DNA of 64,000 nucleotides from Alectoria sarmentosa. Its lineage: Eukaryota > Ascomycota > Lecanoromycetes > Lecanorales > Parmeliaceae. Location of the stretch: assembly GCA_009733775.1 (NCBI GenBank), contig WOGZ01000076.1, positions 1 to 64,000 of the forward strand. Direction: 5' to 3'. The position numbers and the translations under genes are program-made. The notes below the pieces were generated by a model. It saw only the letters and a program-made list of their open reading frames with translations. It was not told the origin of the DNA and ran no database searches. This document shows positions 1-11,121 of the stretch, in pieces. Each line of letters starts with the position of its first letter. The stretch's first letter is position 1.

Positions 1-780
1 AATTTATAAATTTAATGCATTTACAATTTTAATATATTTATAATTTAAATGCATTAATAAATTTAAAATTCAATTCGAAGAGAAAAAAAAAAAAAAAAAA
101 AAAAAAGAAAAAAAAAGTTTAATCGACGTTAAGTTTTAAGTTCTTTTCGCCTTCGTTTGTTTTTAAGTATTATAAATTTAATTTATGAGTTCTAACTTGT
201 ATTTTAATATATAATTTAAATTTTAAAAATCATTTCGTTAATATTAATAAAATAAAAAGATTCGACGTAAAATATTAAATTTTCTTTATATATTACGCAA
301 AGTTTTAATAAAAATGTAATATATAAATTTTAAAATTATTTTTTAATTTCAATTTTTTGTTTTTATAATTAATAATAATTAAATATTTATAATTAAATTC
401 GAGTTATTTTATATTTAATTTATATTTTTTAAAAATGTTTATATTAATAAAATTTAAAAGTCTTATTTTTTTAATTTCTTTTATTAGTTTATTTTTTTCT
501 TTTTATAATATAATTATTAATAATTATTTTTATATTAAATCGATAATAAAATTACTTTAATAAATAAAAATATAAAAAAAAAAAAATATAAGAAAATAAT
601 ATAATATAAACGAAGCAAAGTAACGAAGAAAAGATAAATTTAATGTTTATTATAAATATTCAATCGTGTCAAATACAATATTTGAGCATTTTATTCATTT
701 AAATATAATTCTTAATTTTAATTTTCACAAAATAGTAAAATTCTTTATTTAGTATATTTTTTAATAAGAAAATTCGATTA
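1..780. repeat. AT-rich relic block (probably RIP-degraded repeat)
   Basis: This stretch is almost entirely A and T, includes a long A run near 80-118, and has no open frame of note. It ends abruptly near 780, where base composition returns to normal. It resembles the larger AT-rich block at 33-38 kb, which contains a recognisable LINE, so a RIP-mutated transposon is the likely origin. No protein motif was found here. Confidence 0.6.
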
Positions 781-2173
781 TAAGAGTTCGGCTTCGAACG
801 ATGCAACTTGAAACCCAGATCAAAACTGGTGCGTGTAAGAAAAATCACGAAATACAATTTGTATCAGTTAGATCATATTTGAATATAAACCTAGAATGCT
901 ATTGAGATCAGCCAAGAATCTCCGAAAAATGGACGCATCACCGAACTGTAGGTACAGCTATGCTGTAGCTCTGCAAACATCTCAGTAGGACAATTATCCA
1001 GCTGTGTGCCAGGTTGGCCTGTAATGATGTGCGATTGAAGTAAGCACTTAAAAGAAATAGAATGGCATCTCACTTCGATTGACAGAAGACACAGACTCCC
1101 CTAAGGTTGAAGACAATGGAACGTCTGGGTTGTGATAGTGGGAGCCCGAATGCTTGTTGGAGTCCATGATTACTTATTCTCTGACCTCTGGGTAGTATCG
1201 ATTTTTGTGGTATTTGTACTCTCTAGTAAGCCCGTTGTGCCCACTTAGAAAGTCATCCTTCTCATCTAACTCCGGAATTTTGTAAGGTGTTAGACCCTGT
1301 CGCGCTGCTATGGAAGAAGATTCATTGTAAACACGTTGATGTGTTTACATTGCGTTGGCAACTTTCGCATACACTCTTTCATGCGTGACGAACCACGGAA
1401 GGGATAATTGTTGGGGCTGGATACTATCATTTTGTCCTTGAATGATGCGACGTTGAGCTGAGAGGTGGCTTAGCACTAGGCTTTCTGAACAGAGCCAAGC
1501 AGGAGCTGAAGTGACATGCACGGTCCATACTGTCAGGATTCAGGGACGTGATGTCTCGAATGGATGAGTTATCCTCCCCAGGCTCCCCTGGAATAGGTCT
1601 TATGTACCATATTGATTAAGGTAGCTGGCTGACAAAGTGGCTGGGAGCACGCTGGGAACCTCAGATCTTGAAACAGACCAAACGCCAAGAGTGTTCTTCG
1701 ACTTGAAACTACACAAGCCCATTCTCTAAGAAGCCTTGGAAAGCATTTCAAAAAGGCGATGCTGTGTTCGACGAGATACAAAGACTGTCCGAAAGCATAG
1801 GCTAAGCTGAATCCATACAACTCGTTCAGAAAGTGCCTGGAGCAACCGAAAATCTCACATTCGTGAAAGAAGCGCCGCAAGGAGCCATTGAGACAACTGA
1901 GGATACCGTAATGAATTGTTATGCTTTCTGCAGTTCAAGAATTTGCTGAGCATAAAAAAACGTTCCGAAACCGCCAAAGGCTGTTCTTTCGTGTTGAAAT
2001 CCAGTCAGTTTAGACTGTCTCTCTAGCTCCTCGGCGAATGCATCTTGTCACTCGCAAGAGGATCCTAGAAGCTCAACAAGTGGCTGTTGTGGGGGTTCAC
2101 TCGGCACCAGACGGGTCTTGCGGTGCAGCGGTGTGACAGAAAAAACTGGGCCGGCGTCGGCTCCATCTTTTCC

Positions 2174-2537
2174 ATTTAGCGTTTTCAAAACCAGTTGGAA
2201 TGTCTTGGCATTTTTCGTCGCCCTCCCCTCCATACATTTTTGTACTGTAGCACCAATTTTTAATTTTTAATTTTTTTTTTAATTTTTTTCCTCAGCCTTG
2301 GCCTTAACAGCAATACCGATTTTGCGACCTTTGCGATCGGTGGTCATGATTGAGGGGCTGAGGAACCTGTAAGACTTCAATATAACTTCATTTTTATCCA
2401 TTTGAGACTTATTCTGACGATAACAGCGATATTGATAAGATACGTTGTCCGATGTTGGGGCTACAGTACAAAAATGTATGGGGGGGAGGGCGACGAAAAA
2501 TGCCAAGACATTCCAACTGGTTTTGAAAACGCTAAAT
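2174..2537. repeat. Near-perfect inverted repeat, 82 bp arms
   Basis: The arm at 2174-2255 is the reverse complement of 2456-2537 with only a few mismatches, visible in the C-run of the ctcccc stretch and near the inner ends. The spacer is about 200 bp and contains poly-T tracts. No target-site duplication is evident outside the arms. The rest of 780-3240 shows only short unsupported frames. It could be a foldback element remnant or a locally duplicated and inverted segment; the transcript could form a long hairpin. Confidence 0.8.
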
Positions 2538-3240
2538 GTTAGCGCGTTTTGACAAGCGCGTCTCGAAGACAATAGAATTTTCTTACGTGACAGTACTCTG
2601 TAAACTTGTTTTGATCATCCTCGTGGCCGTTTTCTATGTAAGAACCTATACCTCTTGAGGCACCACATAAGTAGTTGCGTGCCCTTACGCGTTGAGGCTA
2701 GACTATAGCATTGGCGATACCCAACGATCGAACACCGTGAGCTTTTTGATTGACCTTGGTAGATACCTCCTCTTTAATGGGGAAATATTGCGCATCATTG
2801 CGCATCCAAGGGGCAATGACCAGAGCGTGGTTGGGTCGTTGCGCTAGTCTTGAGGCAAAATTGTGAACAGCCTGCGACTTCGGTTGGAACCAGCTCTCCA
2901 TGCGAGTGAAACGTGGGATGCTATGGATGCTTGCAGCAATCTCTTCCTGGTAATCATCTACAGCGGTCGGGCCTCATCGACGCCGTAGCCACTCCATTAT
3001 TGAAGACTGGCGCTGATCTTCGAGGGCGGGGTGACCCCCCTTCAAACCTCCACGGTATCTGTAGCTCTAGGGCGATCTCCGCATATCATGAACGACTCCG
3101 GTCAATCGATACGGCAATGATCTGTGACCAACTCAAGCTAGCTTAATGCAGGTCAAGAAGCGCCCCGTAGCTGCGTTGCGACTCCGACGTGCAGCTTCCA
3201 ACTCCTCTTAGATTCCGTTCCAAACATGCCGTGACGTGCA

Positions 3241-4355
3241 ATGGCCAGCCACGACGAAAAGGTTGAGCTTCGCTTTTTACAATGGCAGAGCCTGTACAAA
3301 GAAGAAAAGCCTTTCGAAATCGTTACCGACTTTATTCAAGGTTCCGAAAATAGGCGGACAAATCTCTTATTTGGTACCAATGGAGAGCAAACCATTGAAG
3401 ACGTCAGAGGGAGAGAAGGAAACCGATTTGCGCTTGACAGCCATGGTTTTGCGTACAGAGCAAAGCCGTGTCGGTTCGATGATTACGGCAACAAGCAGAG
3501 AATACTTGAGGAATATTTGCCTTGGGCTGAGTTGATTATTAAGCAGGAAGTAGGAGACGTTGGTCGGGTTTTCATCTTTGACTGGAGGGTAAACGAAAAC
3601 TGAGGACCTTCTTACGGGCCCTATCCCGATGTTGAATGGCCAGTGTCGCTGATATCAATCAAAGCTACGGCGATCTGACTTCACACCCCGGAGGGTCGAT
3701 CTGACTGAGCTACATCAATTCCTACCAGTAGCATCGACGTGTCATGTTGGTGAGTTCAACTCCTTGCGATACAAAAATTCGCAATCAATGCCAGGATTAC
3801 CAACCATCGATCTTACAAGATCAAAGCCCATGGGAGATGGTGAAACGGTGCCGAAGATTTCTCGGCGCTGAGGCTGAAGAATTGTTCAAAGGCCGCGTAC
3901 GGATCATCAAGTAGGTAATAAAGTTCTCGACAACAGTCAATAGCAAGTCTTGACAAGTAAAGCAGTCTATGGAGGCCACTATCCCACACAATCCAGGATA
4001 GGCCAATAGCAGTATGCGATGGCAGCACTGTGGATCAGGCAGATTTGGTTCACACCGACTATGTCCGACGCGATGATATTCAGGAAACCATGTATCTGCT
4101 ACATAACGACAGACAGAAGTGGTACTACCTGTCGCACCAAACCCCGGACGAAGTCCTCCTGATCAAGATATATGATTCCAGCCAGGACGTCAAAGCAATC
4201 AGTAAGCCGTTCCTCATTAAAGGTCAACAAGCAAAAGGGCCAATTCATCAATCATAGATTGCCCGCATTCCTCCTTCTTCCACAGCAAGATCCCACTGAA
4301 TGCTGTCCCGCGTCAAAGTATCGAAGTTAGAGCGTTCGTGTTTTCTCGTTCGTGA
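3241..4355 (+). CDS. GA4-desaturase / CmcJ-like family protein
   Basis: I splice this as five exons: 3241-3588, 3665-3749, 3820-3910, 3963-4201 and 4258-4355, giving an in-frame 286-residue protein. Family landmarks appear in order: an RGREGNRFALDSHGF segment, an IFDWR segment, HVDQSP, then GRVRIINSLWRPL, PIAVCDGSTVD, DYVRRD, KWYYLSHQTPDEVLLIKIYDS, and a C-terminal PRQSIEVRAFVFS. Each motif becomes contiguous only after removing introns, which supports the model. The family (GA4 desaturase, AsaB, bacterial CmcJ) has an iron/2-oxoglutarate-enzyme-like fold and is often found in secondary-metabolite loci, but substrates are mostly unknown. The start is the first ATG in frame. The gene lies convergent to the NLR at 5214-8008. 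The exact reaction cannot be deduced. Confidence 0.8.
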
Positions 4356-4427
4356 GGGACGTCATGAATCGGCACCTACTCAGATGTTAGCAGTATAATG
4401 GCTAAGCGTCGATGCTGCGTAGACTAC

Positions 4428-4740
4428 CTAGCTCGAAGCATTGACGGAGCCTTCGGCCATCCAGTACTCGTCCTTGCCATTCACCTTCGCGCCGCGGTCT
4501 TGATTACCATCTTGTAACGTGGCTTGCCCGTCCTTATGCGCGCTTTGCCACGGCTTCATTCTCGTGTCTTTTTCGGCTGTGGACTTGATCAAATCAGCCA
4601 GGTTGGCCTGACTCGATTTCAATTGGCCTCCGAAAGGTTTGAGGCTACTGTCCTGGGCTGGCATTGCGATCAACAAGTCGGGCTAAAATGTCATGAGTAC
4701 ACATACTCGCGTCTTCGGATGTAACACTTACCTCACTCCT
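4428..4740 (-). other. Possible 3' exon of an unrecognised small gene
   Basis: On the minus strand a consensus intron (GTAAGT donor near 4731, TTTTAG acceptor near 4683) precedes an open frame that ends at 4428. The frame encodes a hydrophilic peptide containing SSQANLADLIKSTAEKD and ending in NASS. I could not find a convincing first exon or start codon, and I do not recognise the product. It may be a gene remnant or chance. Confidence 0.25.
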
Positions 4741-5213
4741 TTTAGACCAGGAATTTTCTGCTCAGTTTGACGGGTGTGAAAACGTTACTGGCTATGATTA
4801 TTGCTTTTGCGATCTTGAACGCAGAAATACAGCATTGCACTGGACCGCAGAAAAAGTGTCAGACCCAACCACACCTTGCGGCTCAACTTTTCGAACAACT
4901 CATCTGTGCATATTTTCGGGTCCTTCGATCATTGGGGGCCAGAGGATGTGGATGGCACACTGCAGCATTCCTCTCAGCCTTGCCGAACGCGATTGGCTGC
5001 CACGAATACCAAAGCCGAAGGAAATGGAATCTCACTCGGCAAAAGTGAACCAGACAGCTGTGTCGATCTAGCGCACGGTCTGAACAAGAGTGCTTATGAT
5101 TCGTAGGATTAGGGAGTCCCCATTCAACTGACTGGACGAGGCTTTGGAAATCTCGGCCTCGGCTGCCACATGGAAACGCGGGCAACGGTGCAGCTTCTTG
5201 GTCGCAGAAAATG

Positions 5214-8008
5214 CTATGATTCGTTCCTAGAACCCGGATTATGCAGCCGAGAATCATATTTTCCAAATGCAGCTATGCTCTGGTCGATCCCTGTCTCAAA
5301 AATATCAAACAACTTGACCGGAGCTTGACCCATCGTTGTTCGTCCAGCCTTGTATGATACCATGTAATCAAAAACACCTAGCTCATCCATGTCTCCCCAT
5401 TCGAAGTCCGGTGCGAATTGATCGAGCAGTCTGTCTCGCAGCTTCCTGGCTCTCGCTTCTAATTCTGTCACTTCTTCGTGGTTACGATTATTCCTCAACT
5501 TGAGTACTTGCGCCAAGCTATACTGCGACCTTGCTATGTACTCGTCAGGACACGGAAATCGGTCTAGGGATTCCAAGGAATCGCGAAACATTTCCCTATG
5601 ACCTGTCAGCATGAGTCGGATCGAAGAAGGAACAGGTCTTACTCTGCATCGTCTAGCCGACCCAATTGCTGATAAGTCGATCCCAAGGCATAATAGCTGT
5701 GTCTGGTTCGAAGCGAAAATGTACCGAAAATATCCTTCCGTTCTTTGAGGATATCCTCATGCTTCTCTCTCGCTGCTTCCAGATCTTTGGAATTGAGGAG
5801 TACGGTCGCCCAGTAGAAGGTGAAATTCTGAGCGCAGGCCGAATGCCGACCGTTGGCCTTCTCTGCCAGTTTCACTGACTCTTCCAACAGTGTTTTGGCT
5901 TCATTATATCTGCTCTGGAAACAACGTACCATTGCTAGGTTCATGTATGCCTCGGCAAATTCCATGGGCTCGTTGTGTTTGTTGGTGTTGCGCTTCTTGA
6001 TCTCTAATGCATGATTGAGGTACTTTTCTGCTTTTGCATACTCGGCAAACTCCAATAAGCCGCAGCCAAAGTCGTTCCAGGCATTTGCATAGAGCAGCTG
6101 TTCATCGGTAGTTCCACCAGGTGGAGGTTTACTGATGTAACGCTTCCGAATGTCCAGTGTCTTGAGCAGTACATCTAGGCCAGTTCTCCGCCCACTGAAG
6201 CCTTTCTCAAGCTCTATGTCCCCTTGGAGACACAATGCTTGAGCTTGGGCATTTTGATCAGGCTCATCCATGTCATTGAGGATGGACACGGCTAGCTTGG
6301 AGGCCCTAATACCATCGTTGAGAAAGTTTCGTTCCCAAAAGTAGTTGGCTTCGTCTGATAACAGGCTTGCGAAGACAGAGGTACCTTTCAGCCCGCCTTC
6401 CGCTTGGCTAAAAATTGTTTGCAAATTCATCAAGTGAGGCTGATATTTTTCGTAGGTATCCCAATGGTGATTGACTGGGGTCATAATCTTGGACTGACTT
6501 GGAAAGACGTTACGTATCAAGGCCACCGCCTTGTCAAAAATCATCTGTCGTCTTGGGTAATCATCTACTAGGCTGGTGCGCAGATTTATTTGTAGCGAAC
6601 GATGTATAGTAAGGTATCGCTCCCCGGAGAGAAATTCACCTCTATCTACTAGCTGTCTTTTGAGCAGACCTGTACGAATTTCGTCTAGACTAAGGTCCTA
6701 GGACATCAGCCATCATTCTCGATACCGAACCCATGGCAAATCAAGGATCACAAATGTTGGGTTTTCTTCTTTGGGCTTAGCCAAAAACACAGTCGCTGTT
6801 AATGTGAAATTACTGACTTTGTTGGCTTTTCTGACTTCCGAAGGTTCGGGTCTGAATTTGATGATGACCACTCGAAAAGCAATTCATCAGGTATTCCGTC
6901 CGGGTTTAGCATTGATATTACATAAAGCAGCTCTTTCGCGGATGTGGAAAGCTCCTGGAGAGCGATATGCCAAACCATATCAAGCGTCTGCTCATACAGT
7001 GGAGTTGTCCACGTTTTCGACTTCGACCAGATATCGTATACTTCCCCCGTCTCTAACATCTGTTGGAGCTCTTTGGGATTTGTCTTAGACGTAAACATGT
7101 AACCAGCCATGTGAGCGATAGCGATTGGCAGCCCTCCGACCATAGCTGAGATGCTTTTTGCCGAAGCAGTTTCTTGCTTCGAGGGTTGTTTACAATGTGT
7201 AAGCTCAAGCAGGAGCCTCGAACTTTCTTCGATGCTCAAGGGGGTAGGTTCGACAAGAAAGCTGATAACTTGTGCAAACGAGCCAGCAACTTGACTTGTC
7301 ACGATAATGGCACCGCAACCACGGCTTGGCCAGAACCTCTTGAGAGAGTCCCAGGACTCTGCGTTGTCAAATATCAGAAGCCAAGTGTCTCCTACTTTCG
7401 GTCAATAGCTATATCCTGACAGTCATGTCGGGGGATCTTGCCGGTCGTTTCGAGCCATTCTTTGACCAATTCGTATTTCCGATTGCCACCCATCGATTTA
7501 GCGTGAGGTATTCCAAGTTCGGTCGCAATGGAAGCAAAGCTAAACGACAGCTTGGGCACCTGCTGAGCTCCCAGCCAGAAAATATGATCGTAGAGCTTGC
7601 GGTTTCGGTGTGCGTATTCAAGAGCGATCCGAGTCTTGCCCATACCCCCCATTGCTGTGATCAGACATGATCTCAACTCAGGGGAGGGTTGCACTTGGTC
7701 AGGCGACAGCTTGCGACGGATATCTCCCAGATAATTATCACGACCTTGGAAGAACTCCGGCTTTGGTGGGACACTGAAGATTCCATGGGTCCGGATGAAG
7801 GGGCTGGGACGAATCTCTGACGGGGCTGCTGAAAATGCATAAGGGGTCAGTAGGACTGGATTGACGGAAATTGGCAACGAGACTCACTCGCCTGTGGCCA
7901 GATATTAATGTCACCATTAATGTCACCATTGATCAGTCGTGCATGTCCTCGTGCACTGATATCCCGGTATTCTCTTCTACGCGCAGGAGCACTTCGCCTG
8001 GTAGTCAT
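5214..8008 (-). CDS. NLR-type STAND protein: HRAM amyloid motif + NB-ARC + TPR
   Basis: This spliced minus-strand gene has exons 8008-7888, 7828-7442, 7394-6818, 6689-5643 and 5595-5214, and encodes 837 residues in frame. Residues 13-30 form a HET-s-related amyloid motif (YRDISARGHARLINGD core), followed at once by the NB-ARC domain. The P-loop is GGMGKT (about 101-106), kinase 2 is LLIFDNAE (about 175-182), and GLPIA and an HRSLQ segment in the MHD/winged-helix position follow. The C-terminal half has TPR repeats (AEYAKAEKYLNHALEIKKR, YALGSTYQQLGRLDDAEE). Intron 2 (7441-7395) appears to use a GC donor. Intron 3 can alternatively be 6813-6698, also in frame. The start is fixed by an in-frame TGA upstream with no intervening ATG. 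By analogy with NWD2-type NLRs, ligand binding would trigger oligomerisation and amyloid templating of a partner. The partner candidate is the gene at 11122. It looks intact. Confidence 0.85.
7919..7972 (-). other. HRAM (HET-s-related amyloid motif), sensor copy R0
   Basis: This segment encodes NLR residues 13-30: a Y, then ISA, then ARL, then NGD, the spaced pattern of HET-s-type beta-solenoid repeats. Against the first repeat of the partner at 11987-12046 it shares Y, A, A-R-L and N-G-D at the same spacing (8 of 18 identical, more similar). The motif runs into a 12 bp tandem duplication (7907-7930) that duplicates the NGDI element. Confidence 0.85.
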
Positions 8009-8593
8009 GGCAGCAGGGCGCAAGTCGTGGAAGGAGAAATGGTTCGAATTTCATAGCGATGAGGAGAGATGACAGGGTTACTGCCTCACTTAATATTCAT
8101 AGAAGGGAAGACTGAAGGGAGGACCTCGCATAGCCACGAGTGAATACCTCACCATAGCCACGCGCAGTCGGCTGCCTACTCTTATCAACCTTGTTCTTGA
8201 CCGAAGAAAGTGACAAGGACAATGTACAAAATAGTGCGGTAGCTAGTGGTGATACATTCTGATTTTAAGATACGTTCGTAAGTTATCGTCGGGTATGTAT
8301 AATACGTAAATTTGAGCGCTGAGCTGACGACTGGTCTAGTGGGGTCGCGCCTGCTGCACGTGCAGCCTTATCGACCTGCAATGAAGAGCCATGACCTTCC
8401 ACTTTCAAAACCCTCAAGCTTTCGGGTCCACCCATGCGTTCAAACTGACTGTTGATATCCGGGAAGTAGACGATTCGGATAGGCGACACAAGGTGAGAGT
8501 GCGGTAAACTAGGACTCGCAAATTCAATTGGTGGCTTTCTCCACAGCATATAGCCAGCTTTCATGTGAGTAAGAGTCCAAAGGGTGCAAGTCT

Positions 8594-10468
8594 ATGCTCA
8601 TCAAAACGATTAGTAGGCTGTCTTCTAGGGAGGCCGAGATAGGTATTCCATCTTCCACACAAATTGAGGAACCTCGTCCGTCTTCCAGGGAGACTGAAGC
8701 TCTTGTAGGGTCTTCTGAAGGGACTAGCGTAGCCATCGGCCTTATCACTGAAACCGCAGCGAAGATCGAGGGTATCGAGGAGTGTGGACCTTGCGTTGGT
8801 GAAATGTTCAAGGAAGATACGGTGACCACACCGCGTCAGACATGTCAGACGGAGGTGCGAGCGGACACCGAGCGATTGAAGAACATTAGGCCTCTGATTC
8901 AAAAGATTTGCGAAGATTCTTGTTCATCAGGGCTGTCACTCGGCGTCTTACACCAAGGGCAGGTCCTTTATAGAGACAATTTTGGCCATCGCGATGTTGA
9001 GTCCAAAAACTCACCGGACTCAAATACCTTGTACAGCATCAATTCGATGACCAAAGCGCTGACGGCGGCTGCAATCGGCATACTTGTCGAAGAAGGCGTG
9101 ACACAATGGGATAAGCCAGTTCAAGAAGTTTTACCTGTATTTGGCGATGGGCATGGAGATATTGGGAGAATGATCACCATAGCAGACTTATTGTCTCATC
9201 GTTCAGGGATCGCATCTCCAGATACATTTTTCTTCCAAGACAATAACGAACTGCTTCTTGAAAAGCATGACGCAATCAAAGCGTTTAATTATGGGAAGCG
9301 GAGAGGTGGATTTCGAGATTCTTACATATACAACAATTTCGGGTATGCTGTGATTGCTCTCTTGATTGAAAAGTTGTCAGGACAAGAGTTCGGCACTTTC
9401 TTGAGGCACAGAATATTAGATCTGCTTCATCTGGAAAGGACCACGACGGACGACGTTTCGACGGATGCGAACTCGGGCAGGAGCTATTGCGTACTCGAGG
9501 ACCACTCCTTTTGCCGTGTTCCGGGACCGAGGGTCGGCTCTGGGTCTCTCCTCGAAGGTGCTGCTGGCATCAAAAGCACTGTAAATGATCTTTTGCACTT
9601 GTATCGAGCATTCCTAGAGGCAGTGAAAGATCAGATTCAACAAGGTACAACATCCACGGACGGTTCTCCATTTAAGCAATGTCCAACACTCATCAGAGGC
9701 CACAGCTTCCTTGACGGCGCTTCTCTGAGAGAGAACGCCTATGGGCTTGGTTGGATCCGTTGTCAACTTCCGGGTGTAGTAGGGAAGCAGGGTATCAATG
9801 CAAGGCTGCAGATGGATCTACCAGTCATTGGAAAAGGGGCTCCTTCCCGTTTCTGTCTCTACCACGAGGGACTAATGCCAGGTTCATCGTCCAATGTATA
9901 CGCATTTCCGGAAACGATGACCATTATCGTGGTGTTGCAAAGTGCAAATTCATTGAATGACTGTCCTGACTGGATCGCGCAACTTCTGATTGAGACAGTC
10001 TTCGATTTTCCTGAGAGAAATGATTGGCTTGAGCTTGCAAAAGCGAGCGCTAGGAGTGCTCTCGCACTGGTGCCCTCAATGAAAGTGAAGCTCGACAAAG
10101 GCCGTTGGCCCAATACAAGGCCTAGCTTTGCCTTGGATGCTTATTGCGGTCGCTACCGAGGCCCCTTCAGGAACTTTTGCCTTGAAGTATCACAGCATGA
10201 AGACGGACTGCTGATAGCATTCCAAGGCCGACCGTCCCAATCCAATATACTTAGGCACTATCATTTTGATACCTTCACGTGGCTAATGACCCATGACGAG
10301 GCGGCGAGACGAGCGCGATTGATGGTCAATTTTCCAGCTGAATTCTATCTTCTCAGATTTGGTATGTCAATACATGGTAACATCGATCGTCTTTACTGGA
10401 TAATAGAGAATACTTGTCCGGAGCCGGAAACGTTCCTGAAAGACTTGGCGGTGAAGGAGACGCTCTGA
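8594..10468 (+). CDS. Serine beta-lactamase-fold protein (class C/esterase-like)
   Basis: This is a single 624-residue open frame. The beta-lactamase/penicillin-binding fold occupies roughly residues 95-470. The nucleophile motif is SMTK (S151, K154), the second motif is YNN (Y246, N248), and an H-E-G triplet at about 424 fits the third motif, so catalytic residues appear intact. The first 90 residues are Ser/Glu-rich and unassigned; a later start near residue 71 is possible. A C-terminal domain of about 130 residues follows. Fungal members include transesterases such as LovD and many uncharacterised hydrolases, so antibiotic cleavage should not be assumed. No signal peptide is evident. It lies between the two HRAM genes, co-oriented with the HeLo-like one; whether it participates is unknown. 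Confidence 0.85.
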   Translation: MLIKTISRLSSREAEIGIPSSTQIEEPRPSSRETEALVGSSEGTSVAIGLITETAAKIEGIEECGPCVGEMFKEDTVTTPRQTCQTEVRADTERLKNIRPLIQKICEDSCSSGLSLGVLHQGQVLYRDNFGHRDVESKNSPDSNTLYSINSMTKALTAAAIGILVEEGVTQWDKPVQEVLPVFGDGHGDIGRMITIADLLSHRSGIASPDTFFFQDNNELLLEKHDAIKAFNYGKRRGGFRDSYIYNNFGYAVIALLIEKLSGQEFGTFLRHRILDLLHLERTTTDDVSTDANSGRSYCVLEDHSFCRVPGPRVGSGSLLEGAAGIKSTVNDLLHLYRAFLEAVKDQIQQGTTSTDGSPFKQCPTLIRGHSFLDGASLRENAYGLGWIRCQLPGVVGKQGINARLQMDLPVIGKGAPSRFCLYHEGLMPGSSSNVYAFPETMTIIVVLQSANSLNDCPDWIAQLLIETVFDFPERNDWLELAKASARSALALVPSMKVKLDKGRWPNTRPSFALDAYCGRYRGPFRNFCLEVSQHEDGLLIAFQGRPSQSNILRHYHFDTFTWLMTHDEAARRARLMVNFPAEFYLLRFGMSIHGNIDRLYWIIENTCPEPETFLKDLAVKETL

Positions 10469-11121
10469 TCTGATGTTGTCTGCATTTGAGGGCTGATATA
10501 CTGGCACAATACTATATTAGGCATTCCGTGTAGTCATGTTCGTCAGCGTTTCACTGCCCAAGGATTACAGGGCCAATTCTCAAGCGACCTCACACGGTGT
10601 CAGGTTTTGTGAAAGCGCCCCAAGAGTGAGGTAAATTCAGTGGTGGGTGGCGAAGTAGCGAAGTAGCGAATACGCGGAGTCAATTGCCAGACGCCCGGTT
10701 TTGCTGTGAGTCCTGCTCACGCTAGAGAAAGAGCGAGGCTGAGAGAGGGGGTTGAGGTCATTGGTAGCCTTGCGAAGCCCAGTGAGGCGAACACACATCC
10801 TCAGCCTTGCTTGAAACCAAACACAAAATCTGTCATGCGCCATCCATTCTCACATCACACAACAATACTGTTGGATTTTGCCCCTTCCCACTTCAGTACA
10901 ACTAATTACTGGCTATTAGCTCTTTGGGTATACATGCCAGCACATCAAAGTCTAATTTGCAATCGCCTTGGTCTTCAACCCTGCACTGATGCACCATTGG
11001 ACACGAAGGGGCTTTGGCCAGACTGCCAAGCGCCCACCTCGGCGACAAGTGATTTGTTGACGATTTGTTGGGTCTCGAAAATATTATTTATAGTATGATA
11101 CGGGAAGGAGATAAAGGATCC

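Noticed and set aside
5214..8008. NLR locus read as a pseudogene because its frames are broken
   Set aside because: All breaks resolve as introns of 47-128 nt; the spliced length is an exact multiple of three with continuous NB-ARC and TPR sequence.
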